A DNA stretch of 64,000 bases, taken from assembly GCA_946535435.1 (NCBI GenBank), contig CAMNDM010000004.1, positions 62,001 to 126,000 on the forward strand, written 5' to 3'. The number at the start of each line of letters is the position of its first letter. The first letter of the stretch is position 1. The position numbers were made by a program, and so were the translations under genes. Source of the DNA: Physcocola sp002396385 (GTDB lineage Bacteria > Bacteroidota > Bacteroidia > Bacteroidales > Paludibacteraceae). The notes beneath the pieces were generated by a model that made no database searches, was not told the DNA's origin, and worked only from the letters and a program-made list of their open reading frames with translations. This document shows, piece by piece, positions 27,188 to 35,553 of this stretch.

Positions 27188-28279
27188 TTATTGTTTGTTC
27201 CAGGCCAGTTCCGTTATTATAGGGTAGTGGTCTGAGTAGGGGACTTTGTCCCTCACGTATTTTTTTACGTACAGTTGTTTGCTGTGCATTATGTCGTCAA
27301 TCCTGAACTTGATGTTGCCTTCGTTGAAGGTGTGCCCGTAGCCCCGTCCTTTTTCTGTAAAGGCATCGGTCAGTTTGTCGCTGGCAAGCGTGCTGTAGGT
27401 GTACGATACCGGTACGTCGTTTATGTCGCCGCACAGTATGATCGGATAGTGCGTTTTCTCTACCAGTTCGGCTACCTTGTCGGCTTGCTTTTCGCGCAGG
27501 CTGTATGCCTCGCTCAGTTTCTTGTTAATGGCTTTTGCCTTGCTGTTCGTGCTGTCGCCGTGTCTCCTCAGGTGTTGCAGCATATCTCGCTCGGTGCTTG
27601 TCAGTTTGTTCGATTCCAAGTGCAGGTTGAAGATGCGGATGGTGTCGCTGCCCAGCACCACATCGCTGTAGATGGCCGACTTGTAGCGGCTTTCTATTGC
27701 TATCTCTTCGTGCTTCAGTATGGGGTGCTTCGAGAAGGTGGCCATGCCGTAGGTCCCCTTCATTTGCAGTTCCGATTGGCTGAAATGGTGGTAGGGGTAT
27801 TTTGCGCGTAGCTTGTCCATTAGGTCTGAACGGGTCAGGAAACGTTTCTCTTTCCCGGTGTGGTAGCCGAATTCCTGAAGGCAGACTATGTCGGCATCTT
27901 GTTTCAGCAGGTAGTCGGGCACCTTGCTGTTCTTGTCGTAAAAGTTGAACAACTTTACGTTGTAGCTCAATACCTTTATTTTGTCGGTAATGACTTTCTC
28001 TGCCGGATTGTTCTTGTGTATGCCGATGGTTTTTTGCAGGTTGTGGCTACTGAGGATAAGGCTGCAGACGGGTATCACTACATACCATTTGCGCTTCAGT
28101 ATCCAGTAGGCGGCTGCCAATGCGTTGGATAAGGCTATGGCGGGAAATGCTAAACCCAGATAGGTGAATGCCATTGTTGTCGACGGACGGACCCACGCTG
28201 TGGCGCCTGCCGATAGCAGCAGGAGGCTGAGCAGCAGGGTGCATAGCAATAACGGGTATTTAAGTATTCTGTATAGCAT
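27188..28279 (-). CDS. Membrane-anchored endonuclease/exonuclease/phosphatase family protein
   Basis: 363 residues. Two or three N-terminal membrane helices (about 5-90) are followed by an EEP domain, probably on the periplasmic side. Catalytic blocks are VLSYNVKLFN, DIVCLQEF, FNLHLESN, GDINDVPVS and the end motif SDHYPIITEL (His as general base). Members hydrolyse phosphodiesters or phosphomonoesters in nucleic acids, lipids or sugars; the substrate here is unknown. It sits between the rhomboid pair and thiC in one likely transcript. Confidence 0.87.
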   Translation of the reverse strand: MLYRILKYPLLLCTLLLSLLLLSAGATAWVRPSTTMAFTYLGLAFPAIALSNALAAAYWILKRKWYVVIPVCSLILSSHNLQKTIGIHKNNPAEKVITDKIKVLSYNVKLFNFYDKNSKVPDYLLKQDADIVCLQEFGYHTGKEKRFLTRSDLMDKLRAKYPYHHFSQSELQMKGTYGMATFSKHPILKHEEIAIESRYKSAIYSDVVLGSDTIRIFNLHLESNKLTSTERDMLQHLRRHGDSTNSKAKAINKKLSEAYSLREKQADKVAELVEKTHYPIILCGDINDVPVSYTYSTLASDKLTDAFTEKGRGYGHTFNEGNIKFRIDDIMHSKQLYVKKYVRDKVPYSDHYPIITELAWNKQ

Positions 28280-28312
28280 TTTGTCCCTTCCTCGCTTGGA
28301 AGTCTCTCTCTC

Positions 28313-29224
28313 TTATTTTTTGCTGGCATTAAAAAGGGTCGCTCTCTCTTCGTCTGTCAGCGAGGAATAGCCGCTTTCCTTTATCTTGTCTAGTATGGCG
28401 TCGATGGCCTCGTTTTGGGCTTTTTTACGCATGTTGTAGCTCTCGTCGGCCGCTTTCCCGTGGGTGTTGTTGTAAACAACCTTGAATTTTGGCGATTTGT
28501 TGCCTTTGAGCAGGTTGGCTAATTTGTCTACAAGGTTCGACAGGAAGTCTATGATGCGGCCTATCCATTGCGTTATGTTGGTTCCTTTACGCATGTGGTA
28601 GCCGAACAGGTAGCCTGCCACTGCACCGCCCAGGTGGGCGAAACAGCCTCCGGCGTTTTCCTTGTAGTCTACCAATACGCTTAGGGCTACAAACGCCATG
28701 GCAATCCATTTTAACCTTATCTCTCCCAACAACACCAGCTTTACCGGCATTTCCGGATTGGCTATGGCGGCTGCTACCAACACGGCCATAATGGCGGCCG
28801 ACGAGCCGTCGAGGGTGGTGTAGTTGGTGTAGGCCGATAGCGATGGAAACAGATTGAGCGCCAGTATGAAGAACAGACCCCCTACCAGGCCTCCGAAAAT
28901 GAACAGGTTCACCAAGTCGCGTGGCTGGTACGACAACATGAAGAGTTTTCCCATCCAGTACAGCATCAGTATGTTGAAGATGAAGTGGATGAACTGCTCG
29001 TGGTAGAACATATAGGTCACGAGTGACCATGGCATCGACACGGCTTCCGCTATGTTGGCCGGTAGCGCGAAGATGAACCTTAGTAGAACTGACGAATCGA
29101 ACAAACTTAATACCATGCTTGTTAACGATGTCGTTAAGTATATGCCGCTAAGTATGAATATCAGTTTGCTTAACAGGTCGCCCTCTTTATACAGGGTTCC
29201 TAACTCTTTGAACGTATTTGACAT
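28313..29224 (-). CDS. Rhomboid-family intramembrane protease (copy with C-terminal domain)
   Basis: 303 residues with six predicted membrane helices. HEQFIHFIFNILMLYWMG is the first-helix histidine and asparagine block, LDGSSAAIMAV holds the likely catalytic serine in the divergent GSS form, and CFAHLGGAVAGYLFGY carries the catalytic histidine. After the membrane part, about 75 charged residues form a cytoplasmic tail ending LTDEERATLFNASKK, as in many Bacteroidota rhomboids. It follows a second rhomboid gene by 19 bases. Confidence 0.9.
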   Translation of the reverse strand: MSNTFKELGTLYKEGDLLSKLIFILSGIYLTTSLTSMVLSLFDSSVLLRFIFALPANIAEAVSMPWSLVTYMFYHEQFIHFIFNILMLYWMGKLFMLSYQPRDLVNLFIFGGLVGGLFFILALNLFPSLSAYTNYTTLDGSSAAIMAVLVAAAIANPEMPVKLVLLGEIRLKWIAMAFVALSVLVDYKENAGGCFAHLGGAVAGYLFGYHMRKGTNITQWIGRIIDFLSNLVDKLANLLKGNKSPKFKVVYNNTHGKAADESYNMRKKAQNEAIDAILDKIKESGYSSLTDEERATLFNASKK

Positions 29225-29243
29225 CTTAATTCCCTTTTTTCTG

Positions 29244-30050
29244 TTAGTACATCGGTCCTGATTCTTCCCCTGTCCGGCGCCACCAGAGTATTAGCAGAAC
29301 CCCGAACAGTACGCCTCCCAAATGGGCTAAATGGGCTATGCCGTCGCTGGTCCTCGCAAATGTTTCCACTACTTCCAGTACAATGAAGAAGCCTATCATA
29401 AACTTCGCTCTGATGGGGATGGGTATGAAGAAAAAGAACAACGGCAGGTTCGGAAACACCATCGCAAAGGCGGTCATCACCCCAAATGTCGCTCCCGATG
29501 CGCCTACTACCAGTGGGGTCATATATTCCATAATGAAGCGGCGCAGCCCTTCTGTGCTGTCAAAGTGTACAATGTTTGGAATGTTGTGGGTTCCCGTGTT
29601 TATATTGAACGACGTGGTGGCTCCTCCGTTGGTTATGTCGCTGCCGAAGACTGAAATACAGAGGTCGGAGGTCGACTCCCCGACAAACATGGTACTCCAG
29701 GCGGCCTGTTGGGCTACGGCTCCTCCTATACCGCAGATGAAGTAGAAAAGGAGGAAGCGGGCTGTCCCCCAATGGCGTTCCATCATAGAACCGAACATCC
29801 ACAGGTTGAACATATTGAAGAACACATGCATTATGCCGCTTCGGTCGTGTAAAAACATGTAACTGATCATCTGGAAGGGCTTGAAACTATCCGACTCCCA
29901 GTAATGCAACCCGAATACCGTATGAAGGTCAATGCCGATAAGGTGCTTGTTGCAGTTGGTTATGTCGAACAGCCATATCAGCAGGTTGATGATGATAAGG
30001 TTTTTTACCCCCGGACCTAAGTCGAAAAGTGGTGATCTGTTTTGTGACAT
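29244..30050 (-). CDS. Rhomboid-family intramembrane protease
   Basis: 268 residues. The canonical motif GASGATFGVMTAFA holds the catalytic serine, and IAHLAHLGGVLFGVLL the histidine. HVFFNMFNLWMFG is the oxyanion-side block. An extra loop of about 50 residues between helices 2 and 4 (after QQAAWSTMFVGES) is larger than in GlpG. It is the first gene of the minus-strand operon rhomboid-rhomboid-EEP-thiC. Substrates are unknown. Confidence 0.92.
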   Translation of the reverse strand: MSQNRSPLFDLGPGVKNLIIINLLIWLFDITNCNKHLIGIDLHTVFGLHYWESDSFKPFQMISYMFLHDRSGIMHVFFNMFNLWMFGSMMERHWGTARFLLFYFICGIGGAVAQQAAWSTMFVGESTSDLCISVFGSDITNGGATTSFNINTGTHNIPNIVHFDSTEGLRRFIMEYMTPLVVGASGATFGVMTAFAMVFPNLPLFFFFIPIPIRAKFMIGFFIVLEVVETFARTSDGIAHLAHLGGVLFGVLLILWWRRTGEESGPMY

Positions 30051-30069
30051 ATTCTGAATTTGTTTGCTG

Positions 30070-30077
30070 CAAAGTTA
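30070..30077 (-). promoter_or_regulatory. -7 promoter box of the rhomboid-thiC operon
   Basis: TAACTTTG on the minus strand, about 20 bases before the first rhomboid ATG. No clear -33 element is seen. The divergent gap to the gene for HU (30051-30324) holds nothing else I can support beyond the plus-strand promoter. Confidence 0.6.
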
Positions 30078-30182
30078 CTCTTTTTTATTGTAATTTCTGG
30101 CCTTTTGGACCTCCTATGACCCCCTTTCATGGCTTTAGAGGCGTTTATTTCTTTTTTTTACTCATTTTTCTGCCCTCTTCTC

Positions 30183-30212
30183 TTGTTTTTTAATGTTTTA
30201 TCTATAATTTTG
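30183..30212 (+). promoter_or_regulatory. Promoter for the gene encoding HU
   Basis: TTG (30183-30185), 19 bases, TAATTTTG (30205-30212). This leaves a leader of about 105 bases that becomes very AT-rich near the start codon. Confidence 0.6.
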
Positions 30213-30324
30213 GGTTTGTGCCAAGTTTGCAAGGCGGGCTAGTTAGTATGTGTTAATAAAAGTTCCTGATCTGGTAACCTTGAAAAACAAGAATTATTAA
30301 TTTATTTCTCTTATATATTGTATT

Positions 30325-30588
30325 ATGAATAAAAGTGAATTGGTAGATGCTATCGCAACTGCTTCTCAGTTGACTAAGGCTGATAGCGAAAAAGCTTTGA
30401 ACGCATTTATTGACGCTGTTAAGGGTGCTCTTAAGAAAAAAGATTCTGTTGCCCTCATTGGTTTCGGTACTTTCTCTACTGTCGAGAAGGCTGCTCACGA
30501 AGGTATCAATCCTGCTACTAAGGCAAAAATCAAAATCCCTGCTAAGACTGTCGCTAAGTTCAAACCAAGCTCAAAGATTCTTGACTAA
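30325..30588 (+). CDS. hup: HU-family DNA-binding protein
   Basis: 87 residues, the size of bacterial HU. It starts MNKSELVDAIATASQLTKADSEKALNAF (shown here only as the family start), followed by VALIGFGTFSTVEKAAHEG and NPATKAKIKIPAKTVAKFKPS, the DNA-embracing arm and the last strand. It is a nucleoid protein that bends DNA. Codon use is typical of a highly expressed gene. It has its own promoter and a strong terminator. Confidence 0.96.
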   Translation: MNKSELVDAIATASQLTKADSEKALNAFIDAVKGALKKKDSVALIGFGTFSTVEKAAHEGINPATKAKIKIPAKTVAKFKPSSKILD

Positions 30589-30616
30589 TCCAGATTAAGA
30601 AATTTTGACATTGATA

Positions 30617-30642
30617 AAAAGAGACCTTCGGGTCTCTTTTTT
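30617..30642 (+). terminator. Terminator after the gene for HU
   Basis: AAAAGAGACC, a TTCG tetraloop and GGTCTCTTTT followed by T's. Confidence 0.95.
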
Positions 30643-30663
30643 CGTTGTCTACCTTTTTGTTCG

Positions 30664-30671
30664 TACATTTG
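30664..30671 (+). promoter_or_regulatory. -7 promoter box for the flippase operon
   Basis: TACATTTG, about 30 bases before the ATG at 30701. Confidence 0.6.
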
Positions 30672-30700
30672 CATCGGTTAATCTGATTTTTTTTTGAAAA

Positions 30701-32206
30701 ATGGCTGAAATGAAGAATTTGGCTGCACAGACCGCTGTATATGGTCTTAGCAGCATTTTAGGACGTTTCCTCAACTGGTGCCTGGCTCCTCTCTACACTT
30801 ACGTGCTGGCCAGCCAGTCGGAATATGGCATCTATACAAACATTTATGCTTGGACCGCCCTCCTCATCGTTATCCTTACCTATGGTATGGAGACGGGCTT
30901 TTTCCGCTTTGTAAATAAAGAGGAAAACGACCCGAAAAGGGTCTATAGCTCTGTCTTGTGGTGTGTCGGCTTGTCTTCCGCCGTTTTTGCCGTCTTTGCC
31001 GTGTTGTGCTCGCCTGTTATGGCTCATGCGTTGCAAATTGACGGACACTCCGACTTTGTCGCGGTTATGTGCGTAACGGTGGCTATCGATGCTTTCTGCT
31101 GCATTCCTATGGCTTATCTGCGCTACAAAAACCGTTCTGCCAAGTTTGCCATGGTCAATCTGATCATGATTGCCGTCAATATCTTTTTTAACATCTTCTT
31201 CCTCTTGGTTTGTCCTTGGCTCCATAATGTGGCTCCCGCTTCTGTCGATTGGTTCTACAATCCTTCTTATAGCGTTGGCTATGTGTTTGTGGCAAACCTG
31301 ATTTCTACTTTGAGCAAGGTGGCGTTGCTTTCTCGTGAAATCAGAGAGTCTGACTTCTTAATCGACAGGAATCTGCTCGCTAAAATGTTGCGGTATTCCT
31401 TCCCTTTGCTTATTCTGGGGGTAGCTGGCATTATGAACCAGACACTCGACAAAATACTTTTCCCGGTTATCTATACGTGGAGCGGACATTCTGTTGCTGA
31501 GGCGCAGGCTCAATTGGGTATATATGGCGCCTGCTTTAAGGTGGCTATGGTGATGATGATGTTTACCCAGGCCTTCCGCTATGCCTACGAACCATTCGTG
31601 TTCGCCCAAAACAAGGGGGGCGATAAAAAAAAGGAGTATGCCGATGCTATGAAGTTCTTCGTCATCTTCTCGCTGCTGATTTTCCTAGGTATGGTGTTCT
31701 ACCTCGATATCCTCAAATTTATTATCCAGGCCGACTACCATGTGGGGCTGTCCATCGTTCCTGTGGTTTTGGTGTCTTATTTGTTCCAAGGCATCTATTT
31801 CAACTTGTCGCTGTGGTATAAACTGACCGACAAAACCTTCTTTGGGGCGGTGTTCTCTGTGGTGGGACTGGTTATTACGTTTGTGGTCAATGTGGTGGGC
31901 GTGCCGGTCTGGAGTTACTGGGCTTCGGCTGTGGCTTCGCTTGTTTGCTTTGTCACAATCACCATCATTTCGTATTTTGCCGGGCAGCGTTACTATCCCG
32001 TCAACTACGACCTCAAGTCAATGGCGCTTTACTTCTTTGTCGCTATGGCCATGTTTGCCGTTAGTCGTTTGTCTCCGCTCTGTGGGGTCCTTGCCTATGT
32101 GCAGAATACGGCTTTGCTGGCGCTATATCTGGCTTTGGTCTTTAAACGCGATTTGCCTATTACTGCGGTTCCTTTTGTGGGACGCTTTTTCCGTCACAAC
32201 CAATAG
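30701..32206 (+). CDS. Wzx-like oligosaccharide/polysaccharide flippase (MOP superfamily)
   Basis: 501-residue membrane protein with about 14 helices. The start MKNLAAQTAVYGLSSILGRFLNWCLAPLYT and the following TYGMETGFFRF are typical of polysaccharide-export proteins of Bacteroidota, which turn undecaprenyl-linked units across the inner membrane. No transferase genes adjoin it, so its cargo could be an O-unit or a peptidoglycan precursor; the nearby carboxypeptidase leaves the latter open. The next gene follows without a gap. Confidence 0.87.
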   Translation: MAEMKNLAAQTAVYGLSSILGRFLNWCLAPLYTYVLASQSEYGIYTNIYAWTALLIVILTYGMETGFFRFVNKEENDPKRVYSSVLWCVGLSSAVFAVFAVLCSPVMAHALQIDGHSDFVAVMCVTVAIDAFCCIPMAYLRYKNRSAKFAMVNLIMIAVNIFFNIFFLLVCPWLHNVAPASVDWFYNPSYSVGYVFVANLISTLSKVALLSREIRESDFLIDRNLLAKMLRYSFPLLILGVAGIMNQTLDKILFPVIYTWSGHSVAEAQAQLGIYGACFKVAMVMMMFTQAFRYAYEPFVFAQNKGGDKKKEYADAMKFFVIFSLLIFLGMVFYLDILKFIIQADYHVGLSIVPVVLVSYLFQGIYFNLSLWYKLTDKTFFGAVFSVVGLVITFVVNVVGVPVWSYWASAVASLVCFVTITIISYFAGQRYYPVNYDLKSMALYFFVAMAMFAVSRLSPLCGVLAYVQNTALLALYLALVFKRDLPITAVPFVGRFFRHNQ

Positions 32207-32211
32207 TGCCT

Positions 32212-33288
32212 ATGCTTAAGTTGCTCCTGCCAGTCTTATTGGGCTTGTGCTTTCTGTGCCCGGGTGCGCGTGCTTTGCCTGCCGATGCCTATGTGGCGGT
32301 TAATATACCTGCCCGCTACATGGTGTCGCTCGATGCTTTGGCGTCTTATATCCGTGCCAATTACAATGGTACCGAAGCGCAACTGTGGGCGCTCTACTCA
32401 TGGGAGGCTTCTCGCTTGCGGTACAATCTTTCGAAGCGGGACGTACAGCTGAATATTACCAATCCTGACGAGTTGGCGTTGTGGACGCTGAAAAGTGGCG
32501 AGGGTGTATGTGCCAATTTCGCCGCTCTCTTCTATGCTGTCGCCCGAAGGCTTGGGGTGGAGGCTTATCTGGTCGGGGGGTATGCGGTTACCCATAACAA
32601 TGTACGCGACGACGGACATGAGTGGGTGGGGTGCGTCATAGAGGGTAAACCATTCTTTTTCGACCCTACCTGGGGTGGCGGTTATATGTTGAACGACGCT
32701 CAGTATGTGCATAGGCTGAATGCGGCCTATTTTATGGTGAAACCGGAAGATATGGTGCGGACCCACATGCCTGAAGATCCGCTCTTCCAGTTCCTCGACT
32801 TCCCGCATTACTACGACGAAATTGACAATCCGGGGGTCGACCATCCGGTGAGCGTGTATTTTAATTGGCGTGACTCGCTGGCGACTTATAACAGACAGGA
32901 TACACTTGCACGCTTAGGCGGACAGCTGGCGCGTATGCGCCGGAATGGCTTTGCTAACGATTGGATTTCTGGCGAGATCTTGCGGTTGCAACACAATTAC
33001 GAGGCTATGTTGCTGAATCGACAGGTCGATGTCTTTAACGATTGTGTTGACCGCTCGAACAAACTTATTGCCCGTGTTAACAACCGTCCTGCCGATGGCT
33101 CGAACGCGCAGATCTTGTTGCGTGAGGTAGCCGATATTAGAAAAACGCTTGTCGCTATGGCCGATGTGCTCGATGAGGTCGATTTTTCTTCCGACGCCTT
33201 GGTCAAGGGGGCCGCTAAACTGCAACAACAGTCCGAAAGCCTCCTTTCTACTCTCTCTAAACTTGAAATTACATTAAATAAACGATAA
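32212..33288 (+). CDS. Secreted transglutaminase-like protein
   Basis: 358 residues with a signal peptide from the ATG at 32212 (MLKLLLPVLLGLCFLCPGARA). A GTG at 32206 overlapping the flippase stop is an alternative start. The transglutaminase/protease core has all three triad positions: Cys100 in GEGVCANFA, His136 in GHEWVG and Asp151 in FFFDPTWGGG. A helical C-terminal region of about 130 residues follows, rich in Gln, Leu and Asp. It probably acts in the periplasm, but the substrate is unknown. The downstream carboxypeptidase hints at cell-wall work. Confidence 0.82.
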   Translation: MLKLLLPVLLGLCFLCPGARALPADAYVAVNIPARYMVSLDALASYIRANYNGTEAQLWALYSWEASRLRYNLSKRDVQLNITNPDELALWTLKSGEGVCANFAALFYAVARRLGVEAYLVGGYAVTHNNVRDDGHEWVGCVIEGKPFFFDPTWGGGYMLNDAQYVHRLNAAYFMVKPEDMVRTHMPEDPLFQFLDFPHYYDEIDNPGVDHPVSVYFNWRDSLATYNRQDTLARLGGQLARMRRNGFANDWISGEILRLQHNYEAMLLNRQVDVFNDCVDRSNKLIARVNNRPADGSNAQILLREVADIRKTLVAMADVLDEVDFSSDALVKGAAKLQQQSESLLSTLSKLEITLNKR

Positions 33289-33290
33289 TT

Positions 33291-34220
33291 ATGAGCAATA
33301 GTCTTCTTCCGCCTGCCCTCCAACAGGGCGATTTGGTCGTTATTTTGTCTCCCTCCAGTGCTTTGGCCGATGCTTCCTTAGTCGATGGCGCAAAACGCAC
33401 TCTTGAAGGGTGGGGACTTCGTGTCAGGGTCGCTAACCATGCCCTCGATAGTTTCAACCATTTCGCCGGTACCGATATTGACCGGTGTTCCGATTTTGAG
33501 GCTGCAATGAACGATCCAGAGGTGAAGTGCATTTTGTGTAGCCGTGGTGGGTATGGCGCTTCGCGTATGATTGACAACTTCCGTAGCGTCGATGTGCCGA
33601 ACAACCCTAAATGGATTATCGGCTTTAGCGATATTACCGCATTGCATGCCTATGTGTCTGTTTCCGGCACTTGCTCCCTGCATGCGCCTATGGCTAAGGC
33701 GCTGGCGAACTCCCACTCGCAGAAAAGGATACTGAAGAATATGCACGATATCCTTTTCGGTTTGAAGGGGATGGACTACAAGGTCGCTGCTCACCCGATG
33801 AACAGGGTGGGGACCGGATGTGGAAGACTTTTTGGTGGTAACCTTTCCCTTATTTATTCTTTACAGGGTACGCCTTTCCAGTTCCCTGCCGACGGCGCCA
33901 TTTTGTTTATCGAAGACCTTTCTGAAAAGGTTTATCATATCGACCGTATGCTGATGAACTTGCGCTTGAGTGGCATGCTCTCACGCTTGAACGGACTCGT
34001 TGTCGGACAGTTTACCGACCTTGTCCCTAATACGGGTATAGGGCAGTCTCTTGAGGAAATCGTTATGTCGAAGGTGGCCGATTACGGTTATCCTGTTTGC
34101 TTCAATTTCCCGGTAGGCCATGTGGGGCGTAATTTCCCTATGGTTGAGGGCGCTCTGGTTGAACTTTCTGTCTCTGCCGAAAAGGTCATGCTGGTCCAAA
34201 AAGAGTTCTACGGAAAATAG
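33291..34220 (+). CDS. S66 LD-carboxypeptidase
   Basis: 309-residue cytoplasmic serine peptidase of family S66 (LdcA/MccF), which removes the terminal D-Ala from muropeptides during recycling. The nucleophile is Ser113 in IIGFSDITALH; CSRGGYGASRMID precedes it, and the Glu and His partners lie in ILFIEDLSEKVYHIDRML and FPVGHVGRNFP. Length is standard. It begins two bases after the transglutaminase gene, so flippase, transglutaminase and carboxypeptidase form one operon. MccF-type peptide-antibiotic immunity is a less likely alternative. Confidence 0.92.
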   Translation: MSNSLLPPALQQGDLVVILSPSSALADASLVDGAKRTLEGWGLRVRVANHALDSFNHFAGTDIDRCSDFEAAMNDPEVKCILCSRGGYGASRMIDNFRSVDVPNNPKWIIGFSDITALHAYVSVSGTCSLHAPMAKALANSHSQKRILKNMHDILFGLKGMDYKVAAHPMNRVGTGCGRLFGGNLSLIYSLQGTPFQFPADGAILFIEDLSEKVYHIDRMLMNLRLSGMLSRLNGLVVGQFTDLVPNTGIGQSLEEIVMSKVADYGYPVCFNFPVGHVGRNFPMVEGALVELSVSAEKVMLVQKEFYGK

Positions 34221-34254
34221 GTTCCTGTTTTATTTGAAAAAATGCGGTGATAAA

Positions 34255-34286
34255 CTTGCAGAATAGATGGGTTTGTGCTAATTTTG
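34255..34286 (+). promoter_or_regulatory. Promoter of tRNA-Asp copy 1
   Basis: CTTG (34255-34258), 20 bases, TAATTTTG (34279-34286). The leader to the tRNA contains AAAACCGATAAGGTTT, a small hairpin shared with the other tRNA-Asp copies. Confidence 0.7.
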
Positions 34287-34322
34287 CAACGCAAAACCGA
34301 TAAGGTTTGGCTGGATTGGACT

Positions 34323-34396
34323 GGTGCGTTAGTTCAGCTGGTTAGAATGCCGCCCTGTCACGGCGGAGGTCATGGGTTCGAGTCCCATACGCACCG
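34323..34396 (+). tRNA. tRNA-Asp (GTC), copy 1
   Basis: 74-nt cloverleaf. The acceptor stem is GGTGCGT/ACGCACC, the anticodon loop CTGTCAC with GTC, the T-loop GGTTCGAGTCCC, and the discriminator base G. CCA is not encoded (GCA follows). Sequence is identical to the copy at 42037. It is followed by an intrinsic terminator. Confidence 0.97.
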
Positions 34397-34399
34397 CAG

Positions 34400-34431
34400 A
34401 AAGAGAATCAAGAATTTGGTTCTCTTTTTTT
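34400..34431 (+). terminator. Terminator of tRNA-Asp copy 1
   Basis: AAGAGAATC and GGTTCTCTT arms followed by a T run. The hairpin recurs after every tRNA-Asp copy in this region. Confidence 0.88.
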
Positions 34432-34489
34432 GTATGTTGTATAAGGTTTTTTGATGTAGTTAGGTGCGGTGCATGGAACTGTATTGTTG

Positions 34490-34903
34490 TTAGTGGCCTT
34501 CTCCTATTTCTCCGATTACTACAAAGGGAACAGAAATGACTGTCGCTATAAAAAAGAGGCACAGGCCAAACATTATGTTCTGCGATAGTGCGGCTTCTGT
34601 TTTTAACAGGATGAAGGCCAATATGGTTGCTCCTATGGTACCTGCAAAAAGGAAATAGCGGTCGTTCATAAGGTTATAGAGTATGCCTAATATGGACGCA
34701 ATTGCGCATAGGCTTGTGTAGATGTAGAACAACGTCCCCGGATTATTATAGTAAAGGTAGATGCTCGCAATTGGTGTGCTGATTATCGCAACTGTTGCTG
34801 ATACTAAAACGAGTGTGGCCATTACTGGGTTGCTCGCTGTCTTGCTAAGAATTCCAAATAAAATTGCCGATATTAGCGGTACTAGGATGAGTGGAGTGTT
34901 CAT
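34490..34903 (-). CDS. Small four-helix membrane protein (paralogue A)
   Basis: 137 residues, almost entirely hydrophobic, with four or five membrane helices and no known domain. The loop IASIYLYYNNPGTLFYIYTSLCAIA matches the paralogue at 41395 (IAGIFLYYTHPNALFYIYSAFCTIA), with LKTEAALSQN against LKTDTSIYND further on. It lies between tRNA-Asp copy 1 and a degenerate tRNA, antisense to both. Its promoter carries the 28-bp element shared with three other genes. Function is unknown. Confidence 0.72.
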   Translation of the reverse strand: MNTPLILVPLISAILFGILSKTASNPVMATLVLVSATVAIISTPIASIYLYYNNPGTLFYIYTSLCAIASILGILYNLMNDRYFLFAGTIGATILAFILLKTEAALSQNIMFGLCLFFIATVISVPFVVIGEIGEGH

Positions 34904-34920
34904 ATCTGTTTGTTTTTAGG

Positions 34921-34976
34921 CAAAGTTATGGCGTCGGCGTTTTTCTGTAAAGAGCATATGTGCGCTAAAAGTGAGC
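34921..34976 (-). promoter_or_regulatory. Promoter with shared 28-bp upstream element (copy 2)
   Basis: On the minus strand the element at 34976-34949 begins GCTCACTTTT and ends TGCTCTTT; 20 bases later is TAACTTTG (34928-34921). The gene start is 17 bases further. The plus-strand bases from here to the degenerate tRNA (34977-35148) show no gene. Confidence 0.8.
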
Positions 34977-35148
34977 AGAATAGGTGTTTTGGGCGGATAA
35001 TTGTCGTCGGTGTGGGTTTACTGTTTAAAAAAAGTGCCAGCTTTTTTGAATCATGCTTACATATCCCCTGCCTGTACTTTTTCTACCCTAAGTTTCCTAC
35101 TAGCTAGCGTTTGCGGCACAAAACCGAAAGGTTCGGCTCGATTGAACT

Positions 35149-35222
35149 GGTGCGTTTGTTCTGCAGGTTGGTATTCCTCCCTATCATGGCGGAGGTCATG
35201 GGTTCGAGTCCCATACGCACCG
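35149..35222 (+). pseudogene. Degenerate tRNA-Asp (copy 2)
   Basis: 74 bases aligning without gaps to the intact tRNA-Asp. The acceptor and T-arm halves are perfect (GGTCATGGGTTCGAGTCCCA and ACGCACCG), but the D-arm and anticodon arm carry about ten changes. The anticodon loop reads CTATCAT (ATC for GTC), and one anticodon-stem pair is broken. The leader (AAAACCGAAAGGTTCGG) and terminator hairpin (35226-35256) are also preserved. It is a decayed duplicate; the conserved 3' half could also reflect use as a recombination or attachment site. Confidence 0.85.
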
Positions 35223-35233
35223 CAGAAAGAGAA

Positions 35234-35443
35234 TCAAGAAATTGGTTCTCTTTTTTGCGTTATAGGGCTATTGGTATGTTTGACTGACTGGCCGATTAGA
35301 ATTATAAGTCCTATACATCCTAAAACTAGTATGCTGACTATTGGTTGTATGTTTGCTACTCCTAATGCTTCTCCGTCCCATGAAGGCGGCGCTTTTGCTG
35401 CCAATGTTTTTATACGATAGAAAATAGGTGAGCAGAAGAGCAT
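35234..35443 (-). pseudogene. Possible remnant of the small membrane protein family
   Basis: A 69-codon minus-strand frame sits in the same position relative to the degenerate tRNA as the intact membrane genes to their tRNA copies. It has one good membrane helix (IVSILVLGCIGLIILIGQ) but no convincing alignment to the intact proteins. Sequence just beyond its start (GTGAGCAGAAGAGCAT on the plus strand near 35432) looks like a compressed version of the 28-bp element. It may be a decayed third copy. Confidence 0.3.
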
Positions 35444-35513
35444 GTAACCGTTCTTTTCCCGAACGCAATGTAAGGTGAAGGGCTTCTAACAGATATGTGC
35501 AAAAACGGGCACC

Positions 35514-35546
35514 AATAAAAAAGCGGATGGCTTTTGCCACCCGCTT
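35514..35546 (-). terminator. Terminator of T9SS cassette 1
   Basis: AAGCGGATGGC and GCCACCCGCTT arms; on the minus strand the hairpin is followed by TTTTTT. Confidence 0.85.
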
Positions 35547-35553
35547 TCGCTAT

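Noticed and set aside
30262..30285. CCTGATCTGGTAACC upstream of the gene for HU resembles the 3' core of a TPP riboswitch.
   Set aside because: The partner CTGAGA segment is absent, the strand points to the gene for HU rather than thiC, and the surrounding bases do not form the three-way junction.
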